Numbered from the stretch's first letter, positions 18,660-28,060 are shown. The stretch: DNA of 64,000 bases from Planctomycetota bacterium (GCA_003669605.1 QWOP01000085.1:112846-176845), one strand, 5' to 3'. Notes: generated by a model from the letters alone, not told the origin. Translations and numbers: made by a program.

Positions 18660-20477
18660 ATGGGATTCCTCATTCTCCTCCTCGGGCTCTCCTCGGCGGC
18701 GCTCCTCTGGACGGCCACGCTGACTGCCGCCGCGGTCCGTTTGCCAGCGGTGCGGAGGGTGCTGGCGGCGCTCGGCATCATCGCGCCGTGGCTCTGGCTA
18801 GCGCCTTTGGTGGCCCTGGCGGTGGCGCTCCAGGGAGCTGGCAAACTGGGAGACAACTGGGCGATCCTCCTCGGGTTGCCCATGATTGCGGCGCTGGTGG
18901 CAGTCGGGGGAGGAGTCTCGATTCTGTGGATGGGGCTGACGGGCCGATCTGGGCCGCGGGGGGCCGGTTGGCCGCTGTGGTGGCTGGCGGGGGGGTTTAT
19001 CGGGGCCCTGCTGATCACCGGCACCACGCTTGCCGTCCTCGATCTCGAGCGTCGGCAATGGGCCCCTGTCCTTCGCGCCGAGGTGGCGGGGATCATGCAG
19101 GCCGTGGTGCTCCCGCCAGTCGCCGATCAGGTGAATGCTGCAGTGTCGTACCGGCAGGCGTGCCAGCGTCTCGAGCCAGACTCGGCGGCGGCAGAATTGC
19201 TCGATGGGTTGCTCACCGCCATCGAGAGCGATCCTCATCGGAAGCCCCTGGGAAAGCCGCTCCCGGGAGATGACGGAGGCGTCTCTGAAAAGCCACCTGC
19301 ACAACGCGACGATCTCGACGACTTCCTCCTCCGGCAGGGAGTGGCCCTTGCCTATCTGCGGCGGGCTGCCGACATGCAGGATTGCCGGTTCGATCGGGAT
19401 TGGAGCCGGCCGAGCATCTCCATGCTCCTGCCGGAGATTCAATCGATGCGCCTCGCCGCGCGGGCACTTGCCATCGCGGCGCGGAGGGAGGGATCCCGCG
19501 GTCAGGTCCGCGCGGGCTTGGAGGATGTGGAGCGGCTCCAACGGATGGCCGGGCACGTCGCCGCCGAACCGCTCCTGATCTCGGTGCTCGTCGGCTGTGC
19601 CATCGATTCGTTGGCACTGCGGACCCTGGCGAGCCTCTTGCCGCGCCTCACGGACGTCGCAGACCTCGATCAGATAGACAGCCTGCAGGTTGCCGACGGC
19701 ACCCGTTTTCGGCACGCGCTCTCCCGCGCCCTCCACGGGGAGCAGGGGTGGATCCTCTGCACTGCCGCCGACCTTGCCGATGGGAGGACCAATTTGGGAT
19801 CGCTCGGCGCCCTGACTGCCGCGGACACCGCAGCGCAGCGGAGCGTTTCGCAGTTGCTGGGGTTGCTCTACCGGGTGTTTCTCCTCCCCTCCGATCTGGC
19901 CAGCGTCCGCAGGTTTCTGGCGGCGTATCAGGAGGTGGCAACGCCGACGGCGGAGCACCATCTGGCTGCAGTCCGCAGGCTTGTGGAGGTGGAGAATGCC
20001 CGTCTCACCCCCGCTCCGGGCAAGGCCGGCCCCGGAATCCTGGCGTCGCTGTTGATGCCCGCGATCCCAGGGATCCTCGAAGTAGGATTTCGGAATGAGG
20101 CCGAACATCGTCTGGCTGAGGTGCTCGTAGCGGCCACCCGGTACCGCCTGGTCCGCGGCCATCTGCCGGAACACCTCTCAGACCTCGTACCGGAGTTTAT
20201 TCCAGCGATCCCCGCCGATCCGTTCACCGCCACGATGCATCCGGCGAGCAAGGGGCCGCCGTCCTTCGAGCCGGTGCGGCTGGTGATCACCCCCGAGGCG
20301 TGGACGGTCTATTCGGTCGGACCCAACGGCCGCGATGAGGGGGGGCGGACGGGAAGTGCGGGGGATGGCAGGGGCGCTGTGCCCACGGAGATCCGCGACG
20401 ACATCACGCTGCCGATGCGGCGCTCGCGGGGAGTCGGCACAGAGCCTCAAGCACCACCCCAACCGCAGGCCGAGTGA
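18660..20477 (+). CDS. Hypothetical multi-span membrane protein
   Basis: The 605-aa protein begins on the base after the previous stop (TAG then ATG). The first 130 residues contain four probable membrane helices. The rest is soluble and helical, ending with YRLVRGHLPEHLSDLVPEF...DPF and WTVYSVGPNGRDEGG, a pattern like the C-terminal end of type II secretion pseudopilin-like proteins (GspG/planctomycete H-X9-DG relatives) but here at the end of a polytopic protein. I do not recognise a function. Its position as third gene after a sigma factor and a possible anti-sigma suggests that it belongs to the sensing or output side of that module. Confidence 0.65.
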   Translation: MGFLILLLGLSSAALLWTATLTAAAVRLPAVRRVLAALGIIAPWLWLAPLVALAVALQGAGKLGDNWAILLGLPMIAALVAVGGGVSILWMGLTGRSGPRGAGWPLWWLAGGFIGALLITGTTLAVLDLERRQWAPVLRAEVAGIMQAVVLPPVADQVNAAVSYRQACQRLEPDSAAAELLDGLLTAIESDPHRKPLGKPLPGDDGGVSEKPPAQRDDLDDFLLRQGVALAYLRRAADMQDCRFDRDWSRPSISMLLPEIQSMRLAARALAIAARREGSRGQVRAGLEDVERLQRMAGHVAAEPLLISVLVGCAIDSLALRTLASLLPRLTDVADLDQIDSLQVADGTRFRHALSRALHGEQGWILCTAADLADGRTNLGSLGALTAADTAAQRSVSQLLGLLYRVFLLPSDLASVRRFLAAYQEVATPTAEHHLAAVRRLVEVENARLTPAPGKAGPGILASLLMPAIPGILEVGFRNEAEHRLAEVLVAATRYRLVRGHLPEHLSDLVPEFIPAIPADPFTATMHPASKGPPSFEPVRLVITPEAWTVYSVGPNGRDEGGRTGSAGDGRGAVPTEIRDDITLPMRRSRGVGTEPQAPPQPQAE

Positions 20478-20588
20478 GCGGCATCCGGTTCCCGAGCGAT
20501 TGACACCAGTCGGGCAAGGTTCCGCGGAGAGTCTCTACGCTGGTGCTTTCGTGGCGCTCTGCTGGGCAGCGTCATGGCGGCTGGCAGT

Positions 20589-21737
20589 TCACACTTTTTC
20601 AAGCGCGAAAGCGAGCGACTTGAGGAATGTCTCCACGTCGGCGGTGGTGTTGTAGCCGTGGAGGGCGATGCGGAGCCGGCCGGCGTGATGCATGACGTGG
20701 ATCCCACGGTCGTGGAGAAAGCCATGGAGTGCCTCGGCTTTCGGGTGGCGGAAGGCGAGGATGCCTGCCAGCGCCGTTGGATCGCGTGGCGAGAGGAGTT
20801 CGCCGCCGAGCGCCCCGCGGGCGTCGAGCGTCAGAAGCCCCTCCAGGCAGTTGGCAACCAAGGGGGCCGCGTGGCGGTCGATGCTCTCGACACCGATAGA
20901 AGTGATGTAGTCGAGCGCAGCGCGGATCGCATACAGAGCCGGGTAGTTGGGCATTCCCACATTGAAGCTGGCGGCCCCCGTCAGGCTCTCGGCACGCTCG
21001 AAACGCTCCTGCCCGAAGGCGTCGTGAATGTTGAACCAGCCGCCGGCCGGCACCGTCCATTCCGCGCGGCGGTGCGGCGGCACGCCGACGATCCCGCCGC
21101 CATGACTCCCCAGCAGCCACTTGTGCGTGCTGCTGACGATCAGATCAGCACCGGCCAGATCAAGCGAGATTCTTGCCAGACCCTGCGTGACGTCGACGGC
21201 AAGGAGCGCCGGAGAATGGTGGTGAACGACCTTGGCGGCCGCCGGCACATCGGCGCGGAAGCCGTTGTAGAAACTGACCAGCGCCAGCGACACGAGCCTC
21301 GTTCGGGGCGAAAGCAGCGGCACCAAGTCGGCAGTGTCGAGCCGCCCTGCGCGCGACCGCCACACCTTCACCTCCGCCGGGGATGACCGCTGCAGCCAAG
21401 GGGTGACGCTCGAGGGGAAATCGAGATCGGAGACCACCACCTCATCCCCGGCTTCGAGCCCTAGCGCCAGACTGGCCAGATTAAAGGCCTCCGAGGAACA
21501 GGAGCAGATCGCCACGTCGTCGGGGGCGAGGCCGAGCAGGCCCGCCGCCAGCCGCCGGGCCTCGGCATGCTCCGCCGCATGGCACAGCCGACCGTCCATG
21601 CCCATCTGCTTGTCGTGGAAATACCGAGCAAGCGCCGTCCCCACTGCCGGCGGCGGGATCCCCTCGGCGGCGGTGTTGAGGTAGGTCATGCCGGCAAGCG
21701 CCGGGAAGTCGGCCTGCCGCGAGGAGGGAGTGAGCAT
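20589..21737 (-). CDS. Class V aminotransferase-fold PLP-dependent enzyme
   Basis: The 382-aa protein shows the class V fold: DVTQ (D182, Q185) contacts the PLP ring and VSSTHKW places K206 as the Schiff-base lysine. Family members include cysteine desulfurases, selenocysteine lyases, isopenicillin-N epimerases and kynureninases. No active-site cysteine loop typical of SufS/IscS was seen near the C-terminus, so an epimerase- or lyase-like role is more likely. ATG 21737 is chosen over the TTG just before it. It is divergent from the lipid kinase gene across 118 bp. Confidence 0.85.
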   Translation of the reverse strand: MLTPSSRQADFPALAGMTYLNTAAEGIPPPAVGTALARYFHDKQMGMDGRLCHAAEHAEARRLAAGLLGLAPDDVAICSCSSEAFNLASLALGLEAGDEVVVSDLDFPSSVTPWLQRSSPAEVKVWRSRAGRLDTADLVPLLSPRTRLVSLALVSFYNGFRADVPAAAKVVHHHSPALLAVDVTQGLARISLDLAGADLIVSSTHKWLLGSHGGGIVGVPPHRRAEWTVPAGGWFNIHDAFGQERFERAESLTGAASFNVGMPNYPALYAIRAALDYITSIGVESIDRHAAPLVANCLEGLLTLDARGALGGELLSPRDPTALAGILAFRHPKAEALHGFLHDRGIHVMHHAGRLRIALHGYNTTADVETFLKSLAFALEKV

Positions 21738-21855
21738 CAAGAAGGCCTTGGTTTGGAGAAATTGAGCAAGGATATGGGGCGTTTGGAGGGGCGGTAACTA
21801 GGATACTGCGGGCAGAGTGGCGGATACGTGAGTCTTCGGCAGGAGTCGATTCCCA

Positions 21856-22746
21856 ATGCGTGCATGGCTGATCCTCAACGGCAAGAAAGCGGGGCGGACG
21901 GATGTCCGCGAGGCCGTCGTTGCTCTCCGCAGACAGGGGTATTCCCTTGAGGTCCGCGTCACCTGGGAGCAGGGGGACGGCGTGCGAATGGTGGCCGAGG
22001 CGGCCAGAGAGGGGGTGGAGCGAGTCATCGCCGGCGGCGGGGACGGCAGTCTCCATGAGATCGCCAACGGTCTGATGCAGTTGGGGCCCGAGCAGCAACC
22101 GGCTCTGGGAATCCTGCCGCTGGGCACCGCGAACGACTTCGCCACCTGCTGCCGAATACCGATGGAGCCGCTGGCTGCGCTGCGATTAGCACTGACAGGC
22201 CGGCCGCAGCCGGTGGATCTCGGCCGGGCTAATGAGGAGTGGTTCGTCAACGTCGCCTCCGGGGGATTCGGCGCCTCGGTCACCGCCGAGACCCCGGTAG
22301 AACTGAAGAACTTTCTCGGCGGCGGCGCTTACACGCTGATGGGGCTTTTCAAGGCGGTCAACTTCCGTCCGTATGCCTGCACCATCCGGACCCCCGCAGG
22401 GGAGATGGCAGGCAGTGTCGTGGTGGGAGCGATCTGCAACGGGAGGCAGGCGGGCGGAGGACAGCCGTTGGCCCCCGCGGCCCGGATCAACGACGGACTC
22501 CTCGATGTCGTTTTTCTCCGGCCGTTCGCGGTGGCCGATGCCGCGCAGGTGGCCGCGGAGATGGCCACCACCGGATCGACCGCCGACCATATCGTTCGCC
22601 TCCGCACCCCTTGGATCGAGACCGAGAGCCACGATCCGATTCCCGTCAATCTCGACGGCGAGCCGGTGTCGTCGACACACTTCCGCTTCGAGGTCGCACC
22701 GGCTGCGATCCGCATGGTGCTGCCTCCGGATTGCCCTTGCCTGTGA
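21856..22746 (+). CDS. yegS: YegS/BmrU-type diacylglycerol kinase family lipid kinase
   Basis: The 296-aa protein has the DAGK catalytic motif GGGDGS (residues 60-65) and PLGTANDFA (88-96), with the second-domain blocks NVASGGFG and DGLLDVVFLRPF typical of YegS. These enzymes phosphorylate lipid substrates such as phosphatidylglycerol or diacylglycerol in the cytoplasm using ATP. Length and domain order are normal. CAGGAG upstream fits the ATG. It stands alone between a divergent aminotransferase and the kinase gene 160 bp downstream. Confidence 0.9.
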   Translation: MRAWLILNGKKAGRTDVREAVVALRRQGYSLEVRVTWEQGDGVRMVAEAAREGVERVIAGGGDGSLHEIANGLMQLGPEQQPALGILPLGTANDFATCCRIPMEPLAALRLALTGRPQPVDLGRANEEWFVNVASGGFGASVTAETPVELKNFLGGGAYTLMGLFKAVNFRPYACTIRTPAGEMAGSVVVGAICNGRQAGGGQPLAPAARINDGLLDVVFLRPFAVADAAQVAAEMATTGSTADHIVRLRTPWIETESHDPIPVNLDGEPVSSTHFRFEVAPAAIRMVLPPDCPCL

Positions 22747-22906
22747 AGGGGCGAACCATCGATGAGCCTCGCAGTGGCTTTCGCGGGCCTTTGCGAGGGA
22801 TCGCCGTCGGGCCGAGGTGTGTCGAGAGGATGTAGAATACGTCCGTGGTCGTGGTCGCCTGCCCGAGGAATGGCGTGCGGACGGCCCTTGGCAGGGGGAT
22901 GAGCGC

Positions 22907-25003
22907 TTGAGCAAACGCACCAAGACACCGCGGCCAGACGATCCGACCGGCCCCACGGATGAGCCGGGAGGCCCACCTCGTCGGCTCGCCGACTCGACCG
23001 ATCGCCACCAGCAGGCCACCTGCGGTCCGCTTTCTTCGAGTTCTGCCGCCGAGCTGTCGATCGAGTTGCTCGATGGTCTCGATGCGGAGGGCATGGCCCC
23101 AAGCAGCGGTACCCAGTCTTCCCTCCGGCTTCCTCTGGGGGGGGGAATCGGTGACGGTGGTTCGTCCGCCACGGGTGACACCGAAGCAGAGAGTGGCCTG
23201 ACGTCGAGTCTGCCGGCCGGGAACGGCCGGTACCAGATCCTCCGCGAGCTCGGTCGCGGTGGGATGGGGGTCGTCTACGAGGCCCGCGACACCCAGCTCG
23301 ATCGGCTCGTGGCGATCAAGTCGCTCTCGGTCCGGCCCGAGCGGCCAGCGCAGCTGCAGCGGTTTTTCCGGGAGGCGCGGATCGCCAGCCGGCTCAATCA
23401 CCCCGGCATCATGGCCGTGCATGAGTTTGGGATCGACGCCGGCGGCCAGGCATCGATGGTGATGCGCCGGCTCCATGGAGAGACGCTGCGCGAGATCCTC
23501 GCTTCCCGCAGCGATCCCATCGCCGAGTTGCCGCAGATGCTCGCGGTCTTTCTCCAGGTTTGTCAGGCGGTCGCTTCGGCGCATGCCGATGGCGTCATCC
23601 ACCGCGACCTCAAACCGGCCAATATCATGGTGGGCGCCCACGGCCAGGTGACGGTGATGGATTGGGGGCTGGCGAAAGTGCTCAGTGAGGCCGACGGCAT
23701 CGACGACACTCTGGATGACACTCTGGCAGTGGCTCAGGAGCAACAGGGTGAGCCTGCCGTGGCGGGGCTCGTCGACTTGCACACCGTCTGCGGCACGGTA
23801 TTCGGGACGCCGGCCTACCTCGCTCCAGAACAGGCCCGGGGGGACAACGGCTGTGTCGATCGCCGGGCCGATGTGTTCGGCCTGGGAAGCATCCTCTGCG
23901 AGATCCTCACCGGCTCCCCTCCCTACCGGGACCCGGTGCCGGCCTCCGTCTGGCAGCAGGCGACGGTGGGCGACACGTCCCATGCCCTGCAGCGGCTCGC
24001 AACCTGTGCTGGCCCGGCGCCGATCGTGGCGCTGGCCTGTCGCTGCTTGGCCGTCGATCCCAACGAGCGTCCCGCCGACGCCGCCGAACTGGCAGCCTCG
24101 ATCGTGGCCTACATCGAATCGGGGCAGCGCCGAGCGGAACGGCAGTTGGTCAGGTTCTTCGATCTCTCCGTCGATCTGTTTTGCATCGCCAGCCTGAGCG
24201 GCTACTTCCTCCGTGTCAACGACAACTTTCCCCGGTTGCTCGGATACAGCGAGCGCGAACTGGTGACTCGGAAGTTCCTCGAGTTTGTCCATCCAGATGA
24301 TCAGGAGATGACCGTCAACGAGGTGACGGGATTGTCGCAAGGGGAGACGACGATCCAATTCCGCAACCGCTACCGCCGTTCTGACGGCACCTACCGGTGG
24401 CTGGAGTGGAACGCCCGTGCTGTGGCGGAGGAGGAAGTGATCTACGCGGTGGCCCGCGACGTCACGGAGCGGACTGAATTAGAGGCGGCACTTGAAAAGA
24501 GCCGCCGCGAGTTGACCGACTTCACCGAGAACGTCAACGTGCCGCTCCACTGGGTCGATGGCAACGGCATCATCATCTGGGCCAACAAGGCCGAACTCGA
24601 CCTCCTCGGTTACCGGCGTGACGAATACGTCGGCCGACCGATCGCCAGTTTCCACGCCGACCGCCCGGTGATCGAAGATATCCTCACCCGCCTCTCCAGC
24701 GGCCAATGCCTCAGCGGCTACGAGGCCCGGTTGATCACCCGCGACGGATCAATCCGCTACGTCTCGATCCATTCAAGCGTCTACAGCGAAGGGGGCCAGT
24801 TTCGGCACACCCGCTGCTTCAGCGTTGATGTGACAGGGCAGCATCGCGGACCGAGATTGGCGGCGCTCGATGCCGAAGTGGCGCGGCTGCGAGATGACCG
24901 CGACGCGCTCCGCGGCCGGGTTGTCCAGCTCGAACGAGTCCTCGCCGGCAAGCGCGGGGATGCGCTGCCCGGGGCACGCGGCGCGGCCGGTGATCAGCCA
25001 TGA
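22907..25003 (+). CDS. Ser/Thr protein kinase with two C-terminal PAS domains
   Basis: After a disordered N-terminus of about 105 residues comes a Hanks-type kinase: glycine loop LGRGGMGVV (115-123), K138, HRDLKPAN (232-239), MDWGLA with the DFG replaced by DWG (252-254), and GTPAYLAPEQ (300-309). Residues about 415-525 and 530-650 are two PAS domains (SGYFLRVNDNFPRLLGYS; NGIIIWANKAELDLLGYRRDEY), then a short coiled coil. There is no membrane span, histidine kinase or GGDEF domain. It is probably a cytoplasmic kinase tuned by a small ligand or redox cofactor. TTG 22907 is chosen from the GGGGG site just upstream; GTG 22817 is an alternative that adds 30 implausible residues. Its stop overlaps the PfkB gene by 4 bp. 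Confidence 0.88.
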   Translation: MSKRTKTPRPDDPTGPTDEPGGPPRRLADSTDRHQQATCGPLSSSSAAELSIELLDGLDAEGMAPSSGTQSSLRLPLGGGIGDGGSSATGDTEAESGLTSSLPAGNGRYQILRELGRGGMGVVYEARDTQLDRLVAIKSLSVRPERPAQLQRFFREARIASRLNHPGIMAVHEFGIDAGGQASMVMRRLHGETLREILASRSDPIAELPQMLAVFLQVCQAVASAHADGVIHRDLKPANIMVGAHGQVTVMDWGLAKVLSEADGIDDTLDDTLAVAQEQQGEPAVAGLVDLHTVCGTVFGTPAYLAPEQARGDNGCVDRRADVFGLGSILCEILTGSPPYRDPVPASVWQQATVGDTSHALQRLATCAGPAPIVALACRCLAVDPNERPADAAELAASIVAYIESGQRRAERQLVRFFDLSVDLFCIASLSGYFLRVNDNFPRLLGYSERELVTRKFLEFVHPDDQEMTVNEVTGLSQGETTIQFRNRYRRSDGTYRWLEWNARAVAEEEVIYAVARDVTERTELEAALEKSRRELTDFTENVNVPLHWVDGNGIIIWANKAELDLLGYRRDEYVGRPIASFHADRPVIEDILTRLSSGQCLSGYEARLITRDGSIRYVSIHSSVYSEGGQFRHTRCFSVDVTGQHRGPRLAALDAEVARLRDDRDALRGRVVQLERVLAGKRGDALPGARGAAGDQP

Positions 25004-25917
25004 TCGACAATCGTCTCCCTCTGCGGCCTCGGCGACTGGTGGCCGTGGGTGGAATCTGCACCACGAGCATCTATGCGGTCGATGCGGTGCCAGCTGTTCC
25101 GGGGAAGGTGATTGCCGACCGTGCTTGTCAGGTGGTCGACGGGATGGCGGTCTCGGCGGCGTGTGCGTTTGTCCGTCTGGGGGGGCGTGCGGATATCTGG
25201 GGGCGCGTCGGCGATGATCCCCGCGGAGGGGCGATGCGCGACGAGCTCGCGGCAGCCGGGCTCGATGTCAGCGCTTTGCGAGTGATTCCCGGGGGGGTGT
25301 CGTCGATCGCCGTGGCGATCATCGACTCCCGCGGTGACCGGCTTGTGGTTCCCTACCATGACGCAAGCCTCGATCCCTGCCCCAACTGGCTGCCGCTGGA
25401 GACGCTGGCCGCCACCGACTTCGTGCATGTCGACACCCGCTGGCCGGATGGTGCCGCCGCGGCCTTGGTCGCTGCCGGCAGACGCGGCATTCCCGGCATG
25501 CTCGATGCCGACGTGGCCCCCCGGGAGGTGCTCGCCAGGCTCGTGCCCCTGGCTTCCCATGCGGTGTTCTCCGACGCCGGGCTCTTTCTCCACACCGGCT
25601 GCGATGACCTCGAGGAGGCGCTCTATCGGGTGGCCGCCAGCCATTCTGGGCATGTCGGTGCCACCTGCGGGGCAGAGGGCTATGTGTGGCTGGAGGCAGG
25701 ACGGCTGCGGCGGGTGCCGGCGCCCGCGATCGAGCCAATCGACACGCTCTCTGCCGGCGATGTGTTTCACGGCGCGCTGGCACTGGCCCTGGCCGAAGGG
25801 AGGAGCCTCGAGTCCGCGGCCCGGTTTGCGGTGGTGGCGGCGTCGCTGAAGTGCACGCGGTTCGGCGGCCGGCTCGGCTGCCCGACGCGCAGCGAGGTCG
25901 AGGCCGCCGGCGGCTGA
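25000..25917 (+). CDS. PfkB/ribokinase family carbohydrate kinase
   Basis: The 305-aa protein carries the PfkB C-terminal signature DTLSAGDVFHGAL (248-260) with D254 as catalytic base, and the N-terminal GG pair (G61-G62). Substrates in this family include 2-keto-3-deoxygluconate, fructose, ribose and nucleosides; the neighbouring sugar-acid-type genes make a keto-deoxy sugar acid plausible, but this is inference. It overlaps the PAS kinase gene by 4 bp, so the kinase and this enzyme are co-translated. Confidence 0.87.
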   Translation: MIDNRLPLRPRRLVAVGGICTTSIYAVDAVPAVPGKVIADRACQVVDGMAVSAACAFVRLGGRADIWGRVGDDPRGGAMRDELAAAGLDVSALRVIPGGVSSIAVAIIDSRGDRLVVPYHDASLDPCPNWLPLETLAATDFVHVDTRWPDGAAAALVAAGRRGIPGMLDADVAPREVLARLVPLASHAVFSDAGLFLHTGCDDLEEALYRVAASHSGHVGATCGAEGYVWLEAGRLRRVPAPAIEPIDTLSAGDVFHGALALALAEGRSLESAARFAVVAASLKCTRFGGRLGCPTRSEVEAAGG

Positions 25918-25952
25918 TGCACTCCGTCGATGCCCACTCGTCTTTGCTCGGT

Positions 25953-25985
25953 CGCGTCAGTCGCTTTCTATTCTGCGCTGACGCG
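25953..25985. promoter_or_regulatory. Perfect 8-bp inverted repeat between pfkB-like and dehydrogenase genes
   Basis: CGCGTCAG (25953-25960) and CTGACGCG (25978-25985) are exact reverse complements separated by 17 bp. There is no T-tract, so this is more like an operator than an intrinsic terminator. It lies 46 bp upstream of a candidate -35 box and could control the catabolic genes that follow. Confidence 0.4.
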
Positions 25986-26030
25986 CGACGCTTTGGCCCC
26001 GTGCCAATGTCGCTGCCACGGGAGCGGAGG

Positions 26031-26060
26031 TTGACAGTCCTGGGCCCAGCCCCGTAGATT
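26031..26060 (+). promoter_or_regulatory. Candidate sigma-70-type promoter for the catabolic operon
   Basis: TTGACA (26031-26036) matches the -35 consensus exactly; an 18-bp spacer leads to TAGATT (26055-26060), four of six matches to TATAAT. It is 64 bp before the dehydrogenase start at 26124. The inverted repeat at 25953-25985 lies just upstream. Confidence 0.45.
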
Positions 26061-26123
26061 CCGCCGTTTGGGGTGCTGTCGACAGTCGACGGCCTGCAGA
26101 GAGTCTGCCAGCGGGGAATCGGT

Positions 26124-27098
26124 ATGAAGGTCGTGATCACCGACCGGTCGTTCGACGACATCACGCTTGAGCGAGCGATCCTCGAGTCCGCTGGCTGCAC
26201 GGTGGAGGATCCGCGTTCGAAGGATCCGGCAGTGCTGGCGGCCGCGGTGGCCGATGCCGATGCGGTCATCACCCAGTTCGCCCCCATCAATGCCGATGTC
26301 ATCGGCGCGATGCGGAAAGCGAAGGCGATCGTCCGTTACGGCATTGGCTACGACAACGTCGATGTCGAGGCCGCCCGGGCCCGCGGGATCCCGGTGTGCA
26401 ACATCCCCGACTACTGCATCGACGAGGTTTCCGACCACACGCTGGCTTTTATCCTGGCGCTCACCCGCCAAGTGGTGCCGCATTCGCAAAAAATTCATGG
26501 CGGAGGCTGGGGGCTGGCGAGCGCCGTGGAGGGGTTTCGGACGCTGGCGTCCATGACGTGCGGCGTCGTCGGCTGCGGCCGTATCGGCAGGGGGGTGGTC
26601 CGCCGTCTGGTGGGCTTCGGTGGCCGCGTGCTGGTGAGCGATCCGCTGACTCCTGAATCAGAGATCCGCAGCCTCGGTGCCGAGCCGGTGTCGCTGGTGC
26701 GGATCCTTGGCGAATCGGATCTGATCACGCTCCATTGCCCGTCGCTGCCGCAGACGCGTGGTCTCATCGGCACCAAGAATCTCGCCACAATGAAGCGGGG
26801 GGTCTTGATCGTCAACCTCTCGCGCGGCGACCTCGTCGACCCCGCCGCGCTTGTCGCCGCGCTCGACTCCGGACAGGTGGGAGGTGCCGCGCTCGACGTT
26901 TTTTCACCGGAGCCGATTCCCGCCGGTCACCCGATCCTCGGCCGGGCAAACGTGATCCTCGCTCCCCACATCGCCAGTGTCAGTCCGGCGGCCGTGCTGC
27001 GGCTGCGGACAGGCGCTGCGGAGCTGGCCGTCATGGCCCTCCGCGGCGAGGCGCTCCCGAGCGTCGTCAATGGTGTGGGGAGAACGCCGGGGGCGTGA
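26124..27098 (+). CDS. D-2-hydroxyacid dehydrogenase (CtBP/phosphoglycerate dehydrogenase-like)
   Basis: The 324-aa protein has the Rossmann motif GCGRIG (about 151-156) and the catalytic triad expected for D-isomer-specific 2-hydroxyacid dehydrogenases: R234 in NLSRGDLVD, E263 in FSPEP and H282 in APHIAS. The N-terminal region resembles C-terminal-binding-protein-like members (AIVRYGIGYDNVD, CNIPDYCIDEVSDH). It interconverts a D-2-hydroxy acid and a 2-oxo acid using NAD(H). It lacks the ACT domain of SerA. GGGGA upstream of ATG 26124 fixes the start; the frame extends 51 bp further but into the promoter region. First gene after a candidate promoter. Confidence 0.88.
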   Translation: MKVVITDRSFDDITLERAILESAGCTVEDPRSKDPAVLAAAVADADAVITQFAPINADVIGAMRKAKAIVRYGIGYDNVDVEAARARGIPVCNIPDYCIDEVSDHTLAFILALTRQVVPHSQKIHGGGWGLASAVEGFRTLASMTCGVVGCGRIGRGVVRRLVGFGGRVLVSDPLTPESEIRSLGAEPVSLVRILGESDLITLHCPSLPQTRGLIGTKNLATMKRGVLIVNLSRGDLVDPAALVAALDSGQVGGAALDVFSPEPIPAGHPILGRANVILAPHIASVSPAAVLRLRTGAAELAVMALRGEALPSVVNGVGRTPGA

Positions 27099-27133
27099 GA
27101 GTCTAAGACCAGGCGATAGGGAGAACTCTGACG

Positions 27134-28060
27134 ATGACCAAGCCATTGTTCCGCGGGGTGTGTGCGTCGACGGTGACCCCGTTTACCTCCGATGGTCGCC
27201 CCGATCTGCCGCGCATCGGGCCGCACATCGATTGGATCATCGCCGACGGCGCCCAGGCTCTCTCCCCGCTGGGAAGTTCGGGTGAGTTTGCGGCGCTCGA
27301 CTCAGGGGAACGCCGCGCCGTGCTCGAGGCGGCGATCGACGCCAACGCCGGCCGGCTCCCGGTGGTGGCAGGGACGCACCATTGCCGCACTTCCGAAGCG
27401 GTGGAGCTCTCGAAGCACGCCGAACGTGCTGGCGCCGACGCGCTTCTCATCGTGCCCCCGTACTACATGGCTCCGACGCCGTCGCAGGTGATGGATCATT
27501 ACCGACGGATCGCCGATGCGGTGTCGATCCCCATCGTGCTCTACCACAACATCCCGCTGACCGCCGTTGATCTGCGCACCGACCATCTCGTGCGCCTCTT
27601 TGAGGAGGGGGCGATCGGCGGGGTGAAGATGTCCAACTCCGAACCCGACCGGATCTGCTCGCTCCTCCAGGCGACGGCGGGGAAGTTGTTTGTCTACGCC
27701 GGCATCGACACGGTTGCCTTCGAGGGGCTCTGCCACGGCGCCCACGGCTGGATATCCGGGATTCCCAGCATGGTGCCGGGGGTGGCCCGGCGCGTTCACG
27801 ACGCGATCGCTGCCTCTGATCTGGTCACCGCTCGGGAGTGGTGGGCCAAACTCGCGCCGCTGATGCGGATGCAGTTCTCCGCCTACCACTCGCGCGGAGA
27901 AGGAGCGCACTGGTTCAGCGTCATGAAAGCCGCGCTCAATTTTCTCGGTCCACCGGTGGGGGATCCTTGTCCTCCGGTCCTTCCGCTGGAGCCCGAGCAC
28001 TGCCGCCACTTGGCGGTGATTCTCCGCGATCTTGGCTACCGGTTGGAGGTTCCCTTATGA
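27134..28060 (+). CDS. Dihydrodipicolinate synthase/N-acetylneuraminate lyase family aldolase or dehydratase
   Basis: The 308-aa TIM-barrel class I aldolase has the Schiff-base lysine K165 in GGVKMSNSE and the catalytic tyrosine Y137 in VLYHNIP. PLGSSGEFAAL (45-55) replaces the GTTGE loop of true DapA, so a sugar-acid aldolase or keto-deoxy-sugar dehydratase is more likely than lysine biosynthesis. Its stop overlaps the Ldh_2 gene by 4 bp (ATGA). It follows the 2-hydroxyacid dehydrogenase by 35 bp. Confidence 0.87.
   Translation: MTKPLFRGVCASTVTPFTSDGRPDLPRIGPHIDWIIADGAQALSPLGSSGEFAALDSGERRAVLEAAIDANAGRLPVVAGTHHCRTSEAVELSKHAERAGADALLIVPPYYMAPTPSQVMDHYRRIADAVSIPIVLYHNIPLTAVDLRTDHLVRLFEEGAIGGVKMSNSEPDRICSLLQATAGKLFVYAGIDTVAFEGLCHGAHGWISGIPSMVPGVARRVHDAIAASDLVTAREWWAKLAPLMRMQFSAYHSRGEGAHWFSVMKAALNFLGPPVGDPCPPVLPLEPEHCRHLAVILRDLGYRLEVPL

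Noticed and set aside
27134..28060. DapA-like gene considered as lysine-pathway dapA
   Set aside because: The active-site loop is GSSGE rather than GTTGE and the neighbours are catabolic sugar-acid-type genes.
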